Translations under genes and position numbers: made by a program | Shown: one piece after another, positions 1 to 12,000 of the stretch | Layout of the letters: every line of letters begins with the position of its first letter | Numbering within the stretch: the stretch's first letter is position 1 | Source of the DNA: Acanthaster planci | Taxonomy: Eukaryota; Echinodermata; Asteroidea; Valvatida; Acanthasteridae | Assembly (NCBI RefSeq): GCF_001949145.1 | Contig: NW_019091527.1 | Span: 170,706-234,705, forward strand | Direction: 5' to 3' | Length of the DNA: 64,000 nucleotides | Notes under the pieces: generated by a model | The model's input: the letters and a program-made list of their open reading frames with translations, nothing else | Told to the model about the DNA's origin: nothing | The model's database searches: none

Positions 1-230
1 AGAGGAGCTGCTGCCCATTCTTTATTGGCTGAACTTGACCTTTCAAAGTTTTACAGGCTGATGTCATGAATCATACATCCAGTGCTTTCACACTAAGCTC
101 ACAGCAAAGTGCTTCTCAGGAATTGTGTGAACCAAAATCTGTAGAGAATGCAAAATTAAACATCAAATATGTACTTGTACATACACACTGCAAAATTACC
201 AGCGATCCTCAATCCTAAAGTTACAGGTAA

Positions 231-258
231 ACATGTGTACATGTACATGTACATGTAT
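231..258. repeat. ACATGT-type palindromic microsatellite
   Basis: Iterated TGTACA/ACATGT units form a self-complementary simple repeat. Related shorter tracts lie at 321-343, 417-430 and 1701-1737. These sit in presumed intron DNA and have no coding role that I can see. Confidence 0.85.
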
Positions 259-320
259 TGGAAAAAGCTTTTCTATTCACAAAGGCTCTAAGAAATAATG
301 GCATGAATCAGTGCATAATA

Positions 321-343
321 CATGTACATGTATGTATGTACAT
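321..343. repeat. ACATGT/ATGT simple repeat
   Basis: A second tract of the TACATG/TATG family, less regular than the one at 231-258. Confidence 0.75.
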
Positions 344-3300
344 TTGCACTGCTATGTGATAGTCATATCCAGTCAGAAAGGACTGGAAAAATGCCATTCA
401 TCAGAAGAGCAGACATACATGTACATGTACAACAGTAAGTTTATACACAATGCAATGAAAATGCCTATACATGTATGCACGTACCCATCTGGTTAAGTGG
501 CCATTAAATTAAGCACACCTTCCCGAGTAATGATCATCTACAGCACTTGAGTGATGGAAATATTAAAGTTTAAATTGAAAATGCAGCGCGCTTGCGGTAC
601 CTTAATAACAAATCAGTCATGTACACGCACATATACATCAATTCTGATCAACATTCCCTAACTGCTGGTCAAATTACAGTGCAGGTATACGGGTACATTG
701 CACATCTGAATGAACTGCACTTGGGTTGCAAATGACTGCTTGTAATCACGAGTGATCACTATGTATGCACAATCCATCTAATGGTTTATGCTGAGTGCAG
801 GCATGAAGGAAAGGACAAATTACGGATGGCTCATTGTTTGGTAATTTATCGCCTCTGGCAGATGCTATTTACGGCCAGAAATCTTCTACTTTTCAAGCGG
901 GGAAAAACAATTTGGAAATTTTAGGACTGAATGTTTCACTGAAATTTTGTGGCTGGATCAGCATTTGCCAAAGAGTTCAGTAACTGGCAACATTTGAACA
1001 AATGACATTTTCCAAACACTTCCAGCACATTCCACAACAAATTCTGAATATTAGAACATCTGCAGCAGCCTCCCCGGCAGTCTGTAACCATTTACTAAAA
1101 ATTTCAGCTGAACCCAGAAGTTATGGTTAAGCCTTTTCAATCTCCAACAGAGGGTTTGCATGGCTGCCATCTTGAATGGCAATGTTTTCGTTGCACAGGG
1201 CATGCACAAAGGAGGTTTCTCTATGGAACACAACAATTGCCTCCAAGCTGGCTACCAAGCAAACCTCTACATGTATTTGTTTTGGCACCCTAAATACAAA
1301 ATGATGGCTTTAAAGCATCACACCCATTCTCTAAAACTTTGCTCTGAACTGTTTGCTCTACCCACTTCAATTCAAACATTGTGACTTGACATCTGAAGGT
1401 ACTGGCTAAAATACACTGGCAAAAATGAAGTGACATAATTTGATAAGCAACACAGTTCATAAAGGAAAACAAAGTAAACACTTTAATCAACATTTCCCTC
1501 TGGCTTTTAATCAGACAGACCAAACAGTCGCGGGATGACATGATGCACTTAGAATGAATTATGTGTACTGACAAAAAGGGGAAACACTGTATTGATTGAA
1601 AGGCCAGTCGGGGGAAACACAGAGAAATTTAAGTTAGAAATGTTAGCAGAACACCATGGAAGAGCATGAGTGTATAGGTTATTATCACCTCATTCATTAC
1701 ACATGTACATGTAGTACGCCAGACAGGTACATGTACAGTACTTCAATGGGTTTACCAAAGGTCAAAACAGGGGACAAGAGCTTACTTTTTAGAACTTAAT
1801 TTGACATCAGAAAGCAAACAATCACCAAACTGTGATTAATAACAACATTCGTGCAAGGCAGTCCAGTTTGAGAGAGACAGTTTTTCATGTATGCTTGGAA
1901 CACTTGTCCTTTTTTAACTATGTCATGAGAAGGCTGCACAACCAATAGTAAATTATCTAAATCTTTCTGCATGAATGTCATTTTAATAAGCTTCAGAGGA
2001 TTCTGCGCTCAAGTTTGCCAATACAAGGAATAAATTTGCCAGTTCTTTAAAAACTTTTGACTAACAAGAACAGTGGTAGTCAAAAGTCAATTCTACCAAC
2101 CGCCTTGCAAGAAATCAATTTTTCTGGCTGATAGCAGAAAGCTAACGTCTAATAACAAGTATTTGGTTGCTTTCTGTTTTGTGCAAATTGTATTGCTTTA
2201 AATAAACAATAATAAAAAAATGAAAATTGCTGATTCACTTTCCTCTACACGAGTCTGTCCTTGAGTTCTAAATTAAAACATAACGTTTTTGTCCTTTGGA
2301 TGAGAAAGCAATTTTTAAAGCCTGCCATAATACCCTTACCTGTAGCCACTCAAAAGTGCAAGGTCAAACTAAACAATGCACAATGCCCCTGTAGACACAA
2401 CTTACGTACACCTAGAGACAGTGGCTACACTGCTCAGTGGCGTACTGATTCAGATCACACCAGATTCTGGTACAGGTACATTTCAATTCAAAGTAGGCCA
2501 CATATATGTGTAGAATATCTTATTGTTATAGGAGAACTTGTTCATTTTATGCATCTAAATTTAGTAGTACACGTACATGTGCGCTGACCGAAATTTAGTG
2601 GTTCTTATCTTTTCTTGTCCTGTTCCACAATACTGTACAAACTTTGGACTCCTTGAACCACTTTGAAAATGCAGAAGTGAAATTTATCACATTTGTTTAT
2701 AACACACATACATATAACCCCTTCTATAATCCATTCCGCTTTAAAGTCTGAGCACATGCATGACACGTATACATAGTGTTTTAAAAAAAGGTCATTCAGG
2801 AAAAAAGCCTGCACAAGAGTCTGTGTAGGGGCCCAACTGATACGACACAGGCCTCACATGCACATCCGAATTGCTTCAGATCATGCATTAGTTTGGGGCA
2901 CATGCTGTTGGAACACAGAACTGGTTCATTAGCTTGAACTGGGAACTACATACATGACAGACATGTAGTAATGTACATCATGTGTGCACAACACCTTTTC
3001 AACAAATTTGGGTGTTTTCCGTGGAGATATCACTCATTTTAGTGCATACCTTAATTGTAAAAAATTATGACATGTGACCCAATTAAATGAGTTTCAAGTC
3101 GCTAGAGCAACTGTTGGGTTTCACCTTTGAAACATTCAAAGAAAAATGCACTGCATAAAATCAACTTTTCACTCCAAAGGCTACATTAATAGTTTAGAGT
3201 CCTCTAACATGGCACACCTTGACATTTCCCTCAATGCACTGTTGCCAAACACCCCTCACTGGAAAACATCAAATTCAATCAGTTAAACGCTGGTACTATG

Positions 3301-4152
3301 AAGTCTCCACAGTACATGCTCTTTAACCTTTATGAACAATTTCAGTGTCATGAAATTTATTCCGCATGAAACTCAAACACCGTGGCGTCCGGAAATTGGG
3401 AATAAATACAGGAGTGTTCCCAAATGTGTGGTGCACTAGAACAAATCTCAAAAAATCCCTAAGTAACATGTAAGAATTTCTTTTAAGTTGATAAATCCTG
3501 GTACCTCCACTCACAAATCCAGCTACAAGTCTGAATTGTTTTTATTTTGGCTGCACATTAAACATGCTAAAAGAGTTTAATCGGGCATAAAGAGACGGGA
3601 AGAGTTCGAATATACATGTACTGACAACCTGTCAGACTTGTCTGAAAAAAAAAACTAAAACGTAAGTCAGTAAGTGTTTTCTAAATGCTTCAGAATTTTT
3701 TAAACTAAATGTCACTTTTTACATGGAGGCAGGAAAAGACTTTTTAGGAAATGTTATCACTTTCCGACGGCTGTTATTGGTTATAACATTTTAAGGGAAA
3801 AATAGTGTTATCCATATATGGAACTCTTTCCCTCAAGTAATTTGCTTTTCATTCTGTAATTACTCCAACACACATAGCGTAGTATTCACCCACGGAAAGC
3901 CCTTACAAAGTTTTCCAACTATATTTACAGTACGCAGATACATAATGCACAGCACACATATGCACATGAACGTGTATTGTCAACGAGAACAAGTCGGCGA
4001 AGCGTATTTATAACCAAGTTGTATTGTAACTCTGTGGCCAAACTTTGACAACTGGTTGACTGCTTAAAACTTTGAAAGCCTTTTACATGTTAACTAAGAA
4101 CTCAGTGACCAATATTTATCATCAAAGCAACTTGTTTTTTCAGTGTACGTAC

Positions 4153-4233
4153 CTCGAGTTCTAACTTCAAAATGAGATCGCCGATACTGCCGTCCGAAAT
4201 GTCAAGTGGACAAATTCCTCTACAATCGTACAT
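4153..4233 (-). CDS. First coding exon of an unidentified gene (N-terminal 27 residues)
   Basis: On the minus strand an ATG at 4233 opens 27 codons and runs in frame into a strong donor, GAG|GTACGTAC, with the GT at 4152-4151. The peptide starts MYDCRGICPLDISD and ends LILKLELE; I do not recognise the family. The exon and its upstream leader are richer in CG dinucleotides than the surrounding DNA, which fits a promoter-proximal first exon. The exon ends in phase 0. No downstream exon was found between 4140 and 1, so the gene probably continues beyond the left edge. The gene is in tandem with TCHP, also on the minus strand. Alternatively this is a noncoding first exon with a chance open frame. 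Confidence 0.45.
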
Positions 4234-4350
4234 TTGTTGACAACGCGTGATCGACGCCGTTTGTTTCTGCGATAACCGTGCAAGCCCGGCACCGGCAGTG
4301 CATGCAGTCGAGTCAACACTTTCGCAGGTGGATTGATTAGCGCCCTCTGT
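4234..4350 (-). promoter_or_regulatory. Probable 5' UTR and promoter of left-edge gene
   Basis: Upstream of the ATG at 4233 the sequence contains several CG dinucleotides and then changes sharply to AT-rich DNA beyond about 4360. A GCGCCCTCT motif lies at 4340-4348. The transcription start cannot be fixed from the sequence. Confidence 0.35.
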
Positions 4351-5013
4351 AGTTTACCATTTCATTTTTTTGCACCATAAGTTGTAGAATTTTTTATTCA
4401 GTTTGCACGTGTATTTTTAATTAATTTATCTTTTTTTAAATAAAAACCTATATTTATTTCAACTGCTCTTTTAATTTGTAAAGCGCATTGAGATTCTGCG
4501 CTTTTGCATGCATTAATGTGCTTTATTTATTCTTACATTTAGTTCATTTGTTGGTTTTCGGGAAAGACTGTGAAAGTTTTTCTACAATACTTGTTCACTC
4601 CTTCCCTTATTCTCACTGAAAATGAGCTTAAGTTATTGAATTGTTTACCAACAATCCCTGCCTGACTAGAGACTTTAACATTTGTTTTGGGTCACATTCA
4701 TTCTAACTTCAAGAAATGCACCTAACTGTTCACAAACATGGGAATAACTTTGCAATGATGAAATATTTTTGTGGCTCTTTTTTCTCAACCAGGAAAATCT
4801 AACATTTGATTAAATGATTTTTTTTTGGGGGGGGGATCATGTAGTCTTTTTATGGCCAGTGCTCCAAAATTGGCCAAGGAATGTCTACATTTTGAAAGCT
4901 TAGTCATTTTTTGTAGGGGGGGTGGCCCCGGAGATCATGGCAGACCATGCCTCAGGTAAATGCCACTCCAGACAGTTGTCGTATGTACAAAGGTCCATAT
5001 CACTCTTGCAATT

Positions 5014-5019
5014 TTTATT
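5014..5019 (-). promoter_or_regulatory. Candidate TCHP poly(A) signal
   Basis: TTTATT on the plus strand reads AATAAA on the minus strand, about 1 kb downstream of the TCHP stop at 6031. It would give a 3' UTR of roughly 1 kb. Other AATAAA motifs exist nearby, so the assignment is tentative. Confidence 0.35.
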
Positions 5020-5088
5020 CCTATTTAAATTTGTACATAGATATTTACACAAAAAAATGAGTAAATATGTACAACCATAAGTAGCATT

Positions 5089-5508
5089 TCACACATTCAT
5101 TTTAAATTCAAGGATCTGTTTAAGTCTAATGCCGCATCTACTGGAGCAATTAAAAAACTGAATGCTCTTGAGAGAGGCTATTGGGAAATCCAACAGGTTT
5201 CCTTCAAATGACAGTGAATTTCTCTCCTTCAAAGCCTCTCTTTCCGATTCAATACAAGCATGAGGGAAAACAATCAAGTTGGGACACCTCAGCAGGTACA
5301 GAAGGCTGCAATAGTATAATTGAACACATTGACTGCTGATGGGTGTATTTGTAGTCACAGGAGTACCAGATTCTGCCACGACAAATACACTTGTAGGAAA
5401 TGAAAGGCTATTGTAAAGTAAATTGAATTCACTGGCATCACCGCAGAACACGACAAATACGCTGCTGGCAGAGTCGAGGACGTACATCTGTAAAAAGCCC
5501 ATGTTCAA
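5089..5508 (-). other. Open frame downstream of TCHP; possible alternative last exon
   Basis: A 139-codon minus-strand frame lies about 520 bases beyond the TCHP stop. An acceptor-like CTTTTTACAG ends at 5488, and the next codon, at 5487, is an in-frame ATG. From there 132 residues (MYVLDSASSVFVVFCG at the start, ending LEFKMNV) run to a TGA at 5091-5089. The peptide has mixed hydrophobic and polar composition and is not low-complexity, but I do not recognise a family. The predicted acceptor is in phase 0, so it could join TCHP exon 10 (end 6626, also phase 0) and replace the short standard C-terminus. It may equally be a chance frame inside the TCHP 3' UTR; its length alone is not significant in 64 kb. 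Confidence 0.2.
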
Positions 5509-6030
5509 ATAGACACCTGAAAGCTACCTGTTAAATATGTGCGCATGCGTACAATGCTTGGCAAACAGGAATGCCCCTTTGAAATTATGCCCTACAATCA
5601 ACAGGTTAAGTACTTATTACAGTTGCACTTGATACTTGTTGAAGGTGACAAAACCTACTCTGCCAAATCATTAAACAATACTTTTTCCAATTAATCCTCC
5701 ACCCTGACACCCTATCTCTGATAACTTCAATTTTCTCCTTACGCAAAGTCACGTCTAAGAATGATGCGTAAGTTAAAATCTTTCCAAAGGCATCCAGCAT
5801 TTCTCTCCATCAAAGCAAAGGAGAATCTATCCTTGCTTCCAATTTCCATCCCTCCAGTAACATTTCACAAACACCTGTCTGACACTTGCATGCCTCACAA
5901 GGGATATCCAAGGTTGCATGGGTACGTACTCGGAGGTGGTTGGATCTCAAATGTGTGAGGATATAAAGCCCAACCTGGAGTGAGGTATGTGATATCACAA
6001 AAAAGGGGACAAGAAATGGAGAGTGGCTGC

Positions 6031-6078
6031 TCATTCCCAAGCTGATCTGCTGGGTCCGGGTCCTTTCCTTGGGTATGA
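6031..6078 (-). CDS. TCHP: TCHP coding exon 10 (last)
   Basis: The acceptor TTTTTCAG at 6080-6079 opens 15 codons ([15 protein letters not shown]) and a TGA stop at 6033-6031. It aligns with the human C-terminus PYGHPKIAWN in length and in the final aromatic pattern. Residues 491-505. Confidence 0.85.
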   Translation of the reverse strand, partial: SYPRKGPGPSRSAWE

Positions 6079-9000
6079 CTGAAAAATGGAACAGAAGTGA
6101 AAGAAAACACAAATTAAAAACTACAGAAAGCAAAGACAAAAAACAAACAGCCACCTCCCCCCCCAAAAATAACGAAATTATGTTTAGACTGAAATATAAA
6201 AACCAATCTCCATGTAAATTAGTATGAGTTCCTTTCCTTGGGGAACAAATTAATGGGGTTTTTTGGTGTTGAGGAGAGGGCAAAAGCATTTTCCAAGGGA
6301 ATGTGAGAAATTTGAGATTATACTTGTTGGGTGTCGAGCTTAACTGAAATGTTTAAATCTCTTTTTGAGAAAAGGCCCACATCATCCTTCCAAACTTTAG
6401 AAAGAAAAAAGGGATAGAATGGCGACTTATCTGTGAACACTTTCACAGAAGATCAGGGTGAAACATTAGGGGCACTCTCCAGCCATAAAAAGACCTACAG
6501 CTGTATATCTGAGAATTTATTGATCAAATTTTTGCTTGGAAATCACATTTTTAAAAAGGTTGACAAAAGCAAAAACATGAGGGGGGGTATAATACCCTCG
6601 TTCTGCTAGCATGGCTTGTCCATACCTTGGGTTGGAAGTCGTGCAGTGACATCCGTGATGCCTCCTGTCGTAGCATCTCCTCGTAGTCTCTCTCTGCCTG
6701 CCTCTCGGCCTCCGTCTCCTTTTGCATGAGCTCCCGCGCCGCCTCCTGACGTTGCTGTCGCTCAGTCAACTGAGGAGAGATAAACAAGGAACAGATTTGT
6801 TAAAGTACTGTTGTGTCACAAGCAAAGCTGGCTACGAACATGTTCAATGGATAATAATCCCAACAGGCCTCATAAAATTCTCTCTCCTATTTATGGTCGA
6901 GACCCAAGTATTTCACTGGCCCAGCAATGACCTTAAACGAATCAATCGGAATCCCCTCTTTTCCCTCCTTGCCCAATGTAAATAGATACAAAAAAAGATG
7001 TGGACCGGCAAAATACAAACATCATCCACCCTTTTGTGCAACATGCCTTTTGCCCATACACCAACACCCTATCCAAGGGTGCTGGCTGGTTGCCTGCCAA
7101 AATTCTTTGAGCTGTGATGAGATGGATTTTGTTGGGCCAGTGATCCAGGGGTCAATAGTTCTGTATGCACAACCCATGCACATGGGAAATGTACGTGTGT
7201 ACATGTACTTGGATCATCATGGCAGTGAGGCCAACATTTTCTGTATTTCAACGGGTGCCCGGCAGAAGGGCATAAGCGCACTTACGCCCTTTCGCTGGGG
7301 AGCATGATCACAGCAGAAAAAATGTTCCCGGCAAAAGGGCGTAAGAAATACACTCCCTTTATTTAGTAAAAACAGATATAATTTACTACGAAATCAACCT
7401 GGGCTGTACAAAAAGCAACCTTTGAACATCTTATTAAAGGACTTGGGCATTTTTTTTACTTTTTGCCAAGAAATCTTCATATTTCATTAAAATACAAGAG
7501 TTGCATACTTTTATCCTTTTCCGCAAAATTTTTTTTGAGGTGATCATGCTTCCCAGCAAAAGGGCCTAAGCGCTTACGCCCTTCTGCCGGGCACATGACG
7601 ATTTATTGTATTATGATCATAGCACGAAATATTGCAGGGTCAAAGGACAGAAAAAAAAATAAATATTAAAAAAAAAATGAAACTCTAAACTTCCATTTTC
7701 CCCTACAATTAACTTATCTAAGGACGAAGGAGAAAACCAACATTGCATTTTGTTCATCATTTTTTCAAACCACTAAAAAACACTGTCAGGAATGAAATGT
7801 CAACTGCTTCAATTTATTTTTCTAAAATTGCATAATTTGGAGTTCGTGGGTTTGTAGTCCAACTAATATGCCTGATCTACCCCAGATGATTTGTATTATT
7901 CATACAAATGTTGATAAATGAAATTAGCAGTCGACCCCGCATGAGGCAGTAGGTGTACGTGAATAAACAGGCTCCACTGCTACCCTGTTGATTTCATGCC
8001 AGGAAATGACAGCCTTGACATCAAATGCACTGCTCCTGTATCTCACCTGAGACTCAACTTCCCTCCTGGTCTCTGCTTTGCGTCGTTCCTCCTCTGCCTT
8101 CTCCCGCTGGGTCATCTGCTGTACTAGCTCCATCTCGCGCACCAGCTCTTCCCTCTGCTGTAGGGACTCCTCCTGGCGTCGTCGATTCTCGTCCATGTGG
8201 GCGTCAATCTGTGCCTGCTGACCCTGTAGCACCTGTAGGGGGAGACAAGGCCACAGATAAAGGAAAAAAGTACCAGACCACTAATCAGGACCAAAAAAAA
8301 TACCTTATGCTCTCGTCTGACCCTTGAAAACTGTCCCAGTAGTAAGATTTCAAAGGGAATCAGCAAGTTAGGCCAAGCTGGAATTGTGTCTTTAGGCCTA
8401 AATGCATCAGTGGATGCAAAAAAGTGGGCACACATGGACAATAGATGTGGCCAAAGCTCTTGAAGCCTATATTTGGGCGTATTTTGGAAAGTGATGTTCT
8501 CCCAACATTCTACACCTATGACCTGGGTTTGAATCCCACCAAAGCTGATGTGCACTCTGTGTTTTCAGTTCAGCCCCTAATCAGGCAGAACTGGGAAAAC
8601 TTCACAGACACATCATAAAACAAACTGTTCAAAGGTAGCGAAGATTTCATGAAAACCAGAGACATAAATAGTCAGTGAGCTCTTGACATCTTCACACCAT
8701 TCTCCAAGAGAAACACTCCACAACTATCAGGTGAACTTGTGTTCTCAGCTGCAATATTTGCTTAATTCTAGAGTTTGCTTGAAGGTGTGTGCATAAATCT
8801 TCCCTAGTCCTTCGCCAGGGAATGCATTCACTTACATTTGCATGACCCAGGTGGGTCTACTCTTAAGGCTATCGTTTTCAGAATCCGACGCAATTAAAAT
8901 CTTGAAAGCTCTGTGTGAATTAAAGGACACTTGCCCTGGAAGCTTGTTCAACCAACTACCATTGAACTATAATGTTTAATGACAATGGTCCAAGCGGAAG

Positions 9001-12000
9001 AAAAGTAGCTCAGACACAGGTCTTAAATTTGTGGAGAAAACAACGGTTATGTTGACGAAATTGGAGCACTCACCTCATGCATCAGTCGTTCCCTTGCCAG
9101 GCGTTCCTTCTCCCATTCATGTTCCCTCTTCTGCCATTCCCTGGCTGCTTCGTCCCTGTAGGAAGACCAGACAACAGATGACCAAGATGATAAAAAAAAT
9201 GAGCCAGTTACAACCTAGGGCTCAATTTAACGGCACTGCTGAGCACACGATTTACGCTAACGCCCCCCCAAACATCGTTTGTCTCTGATCAGACTGATGT
9301 TCCGGAATTGATGGGGTAATGCTTTTTTCCCCCCCCTCCTCCAGCGTTGGATTGTACAGACAATTGCAGACACACGCTGTCAAGTCATGGCACTAGACCA
9401 GCTTTGTTATGATTATAAGCTGACAACAAACAACTTTGTATCCACAGTCTGCTGTCAATGTTCAATATTGATTTAGTCAGGATCTATCGCCCTGAGTAAA
9501 AGATCGAGCAGCCCATAAACACGATGAGGCAGTGTGGCAACAGAGGGCGCTGTTGCAGCTCTCTCAGAGAAAAAAAAAAGATTAACGCTCATGCCTGAAA
9601 TCGGCGCACGCACTGACCAGAGACGAAAGACTTTTGGGGGGGCCTATCAGTGGCTCCATGTGTTTCATGGAGACTGTAAGCAGGGAGCACAGCACAGAAG
9701 AACCGTATTTGGTCCTCAAGGTCATACGTCCCAGATCGATCTCCCTTGAGGCTGCCCTCTCACCCAACTCTATGCTTACTTGTACAGCATATCCAGCTCT
9801 GCTTCTCGAGCCTTCTCTAGCTTCAGTTGTTCCTCCACCACCTGCTTCATCCAGGCAGCATCTGCCTTGGCCTTCTCCCTCCTCGTTGTCTGGATCTGCT
9901 GCTCCTCACTCTCTTTCTCTACAAGAGCTTCCAGGATCTTCCTATCAAATTCCTGCACGAGAAGTGAAAAGTAGACAGGATATTCAGTATGGTTTACTTT
10001 TAATGATACAACTGGCATGTACAAAAAAAATTTATATTTGGTATCAGATGAGTAATGTTTCCCCCTTATTTTCTGATTGATTATTAAGGCAGAGACTTCG
10101 GTATTAGTTAACCAAATCACTGGATATTAGCAGGGATGGATTATCCAATATGGGCAGTGCTGTGATTGGCCAGGGTGGGTAGCAAACTATTGAGAATTGC
10201 CCCAATTAGCACTGTTGGCACCGTGCTAGGGCTTACAAATGATTCAGGGGCCAATGAAAAATTGGGGACCGACAGAAAATACAAGTTTTTAGTTTTGAAG
10301 CTCAGGCATCTCTCTGTGGATTTTCAATTTTTTGAAAGCTTCAGCCCAGTTATGGAAACCAAAGCTCCGGTGCCTACCAGTACTAAGAAACTAGTGTTAG
10401 TATCTTGGGTAGAATGGGGTTTACCTCAACAGTGGTGCCTAGGAACTAGGGTTCGGTTACTTTGACCCCGCTCTTCAGTGGACTGTACCACCTTGGCAGC
10501 GTTTTGTTTGGACCACATTCAATGTACAGTCAACCTCTTCGTGAAGGGTAGGGATGCGGGCTCATGCTTACCAATGCTTCTTGCACCTCCTTGGCTCTGC
10601 GTCTGAGCTGAGCCTTGTACTGTCGGGACAACGCCCGGGCCATCTGGGACTTCTTGCGCTGTTCCTCCATGGCCTGGCGTTCCTCCTCCAGCTTGTCCAG
10701 CTCCCACTGTCGCTGCAGGAGGCGATCCTGCTCCTGCTTCAACCGCTCGGCCTGTCGAGGAGAGGCAAGGATAATAAGATGCCAGAGGTGGACTGGGCGT
10801 AGGGTATACTACAAACTAGCTGACAAACTGCACAACGTTTATGCTACAGAACTCAGTGCTGTAAGTTTAATGCAGCACTAGAGCCTCATAGGGAATACTA
10901 CACAAAATATCACCGTTGCTGAAGCAGTACTCAGAGCTATCTTTTAATCAGTGATGAGACATCAGCCACTCTTAATCTGTTGACACCTTCCGCCCAGTTA
11001 TTGAGCAGATCTTTGCCCTTGCCTATGCCCCAAATCAGATCTATTTGTAAACATGATGATGCTACAGAATTGATGTTTGTGGTGCAGAAGGTGCATACAT
11101 GCAATGTTATAGAATCAAAGGGGCAACTAGGTGAGATTTCAAAATGGAATTTTGAAATACTTCCCAAGCAATCCCGACAAAATCAACTATGACTAGAATG
11201 TTCAGTTCATTGTGCACAGCAAGGTAAGGATCAGCAGCTAAGTTCATGAAATGTGGCGTAACTTTGAACCATGCGTAAGCCTTGAGTCACAAGTTTATGA
11301 CGTAGCTGCACAATGTACATAAGTTCTTTTTCCCGAAACGTTGCATAGCTGCACCCAGCTTAAATAACATTAAATTTCTGGGATGAGGACAAAACCAGCT
11401 TTTATGACGGCTATTCCTTTCCAATAAAACAGCAGTCATCAAACAGTCTTTGAATCACCTCCGCCTGCCAGTTTCGTGAAACTGGCTACTGGGCTTTATA
11501 TCTCTTATTGAAAGAGCAACATACCAGACTGATTCTTAACAATTTGAAAATAAACTTTTGAAAAATGACCATCCTTAATGCATCAAACTCAAAGAGTTGA
11601 AAACAAAGAAAGAGAAAAGAAAATGAAGATAAATTATCAAATCCTGAAATCATTATCCCTTACTGCCGAAGAGGTGTGAAATTACCTCAGCCTCCCTCTG
11701 CCGTAGCTCATTCATCTGTTCCTTCAGCTGTTCCGCCAGCTGCTTCTCCTCCCTCAGCTTAGCCTGCTGGGCCTGCCGTTCCTTTTCCAGGGCAGCCTGC
11801 CTGTCCTGCTCCATCTCCCTGTATTCCTGCTGCTCTTCTCGGCGGGCCGACTCCAGCTGCTCTCGGTGGGAGTCCACCTGCTCCCCCCAGCCGTGGACAA
11901 CGTGCTTCTTGTGCATCTCCGACTCGATCTGTAGAAAGGTCGGAGATGCAGGCATTGAATGGTCTGGGCTGAATTTCTTAGTGTTGTTAACAGCATGAAA

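Larger units (their letters stand above)
1..4152. other. Probable intron of left-edge gene; no exon recognised
   Basis: This AT-rich stretch lies downstream, on the minus strand, of a good first exon with a splice donor at 4152. I read both strands for exons that could continue it in phase 0 and found none I trust. It holds several ACATGT-type repeats near its left end and short open frames of up to 108 codons that look like chance. It is most likely intron 1 of the gene that starts at 4233. Confidence 0.45.

Noticed and set aside
3323-3514. Minus-strand frame downstream of the orphan first exon
   Set aside because: No convincing acceptor in phase 0 and the peptide has no recognisable feature; read as intron.
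5810-6289. 159-codon minus-strand frame overlapping the last TCHP exon
   Set aside because: It is in a different frame from the conserved SYPRK...AWE ending of TCHP and has no family resemblance.
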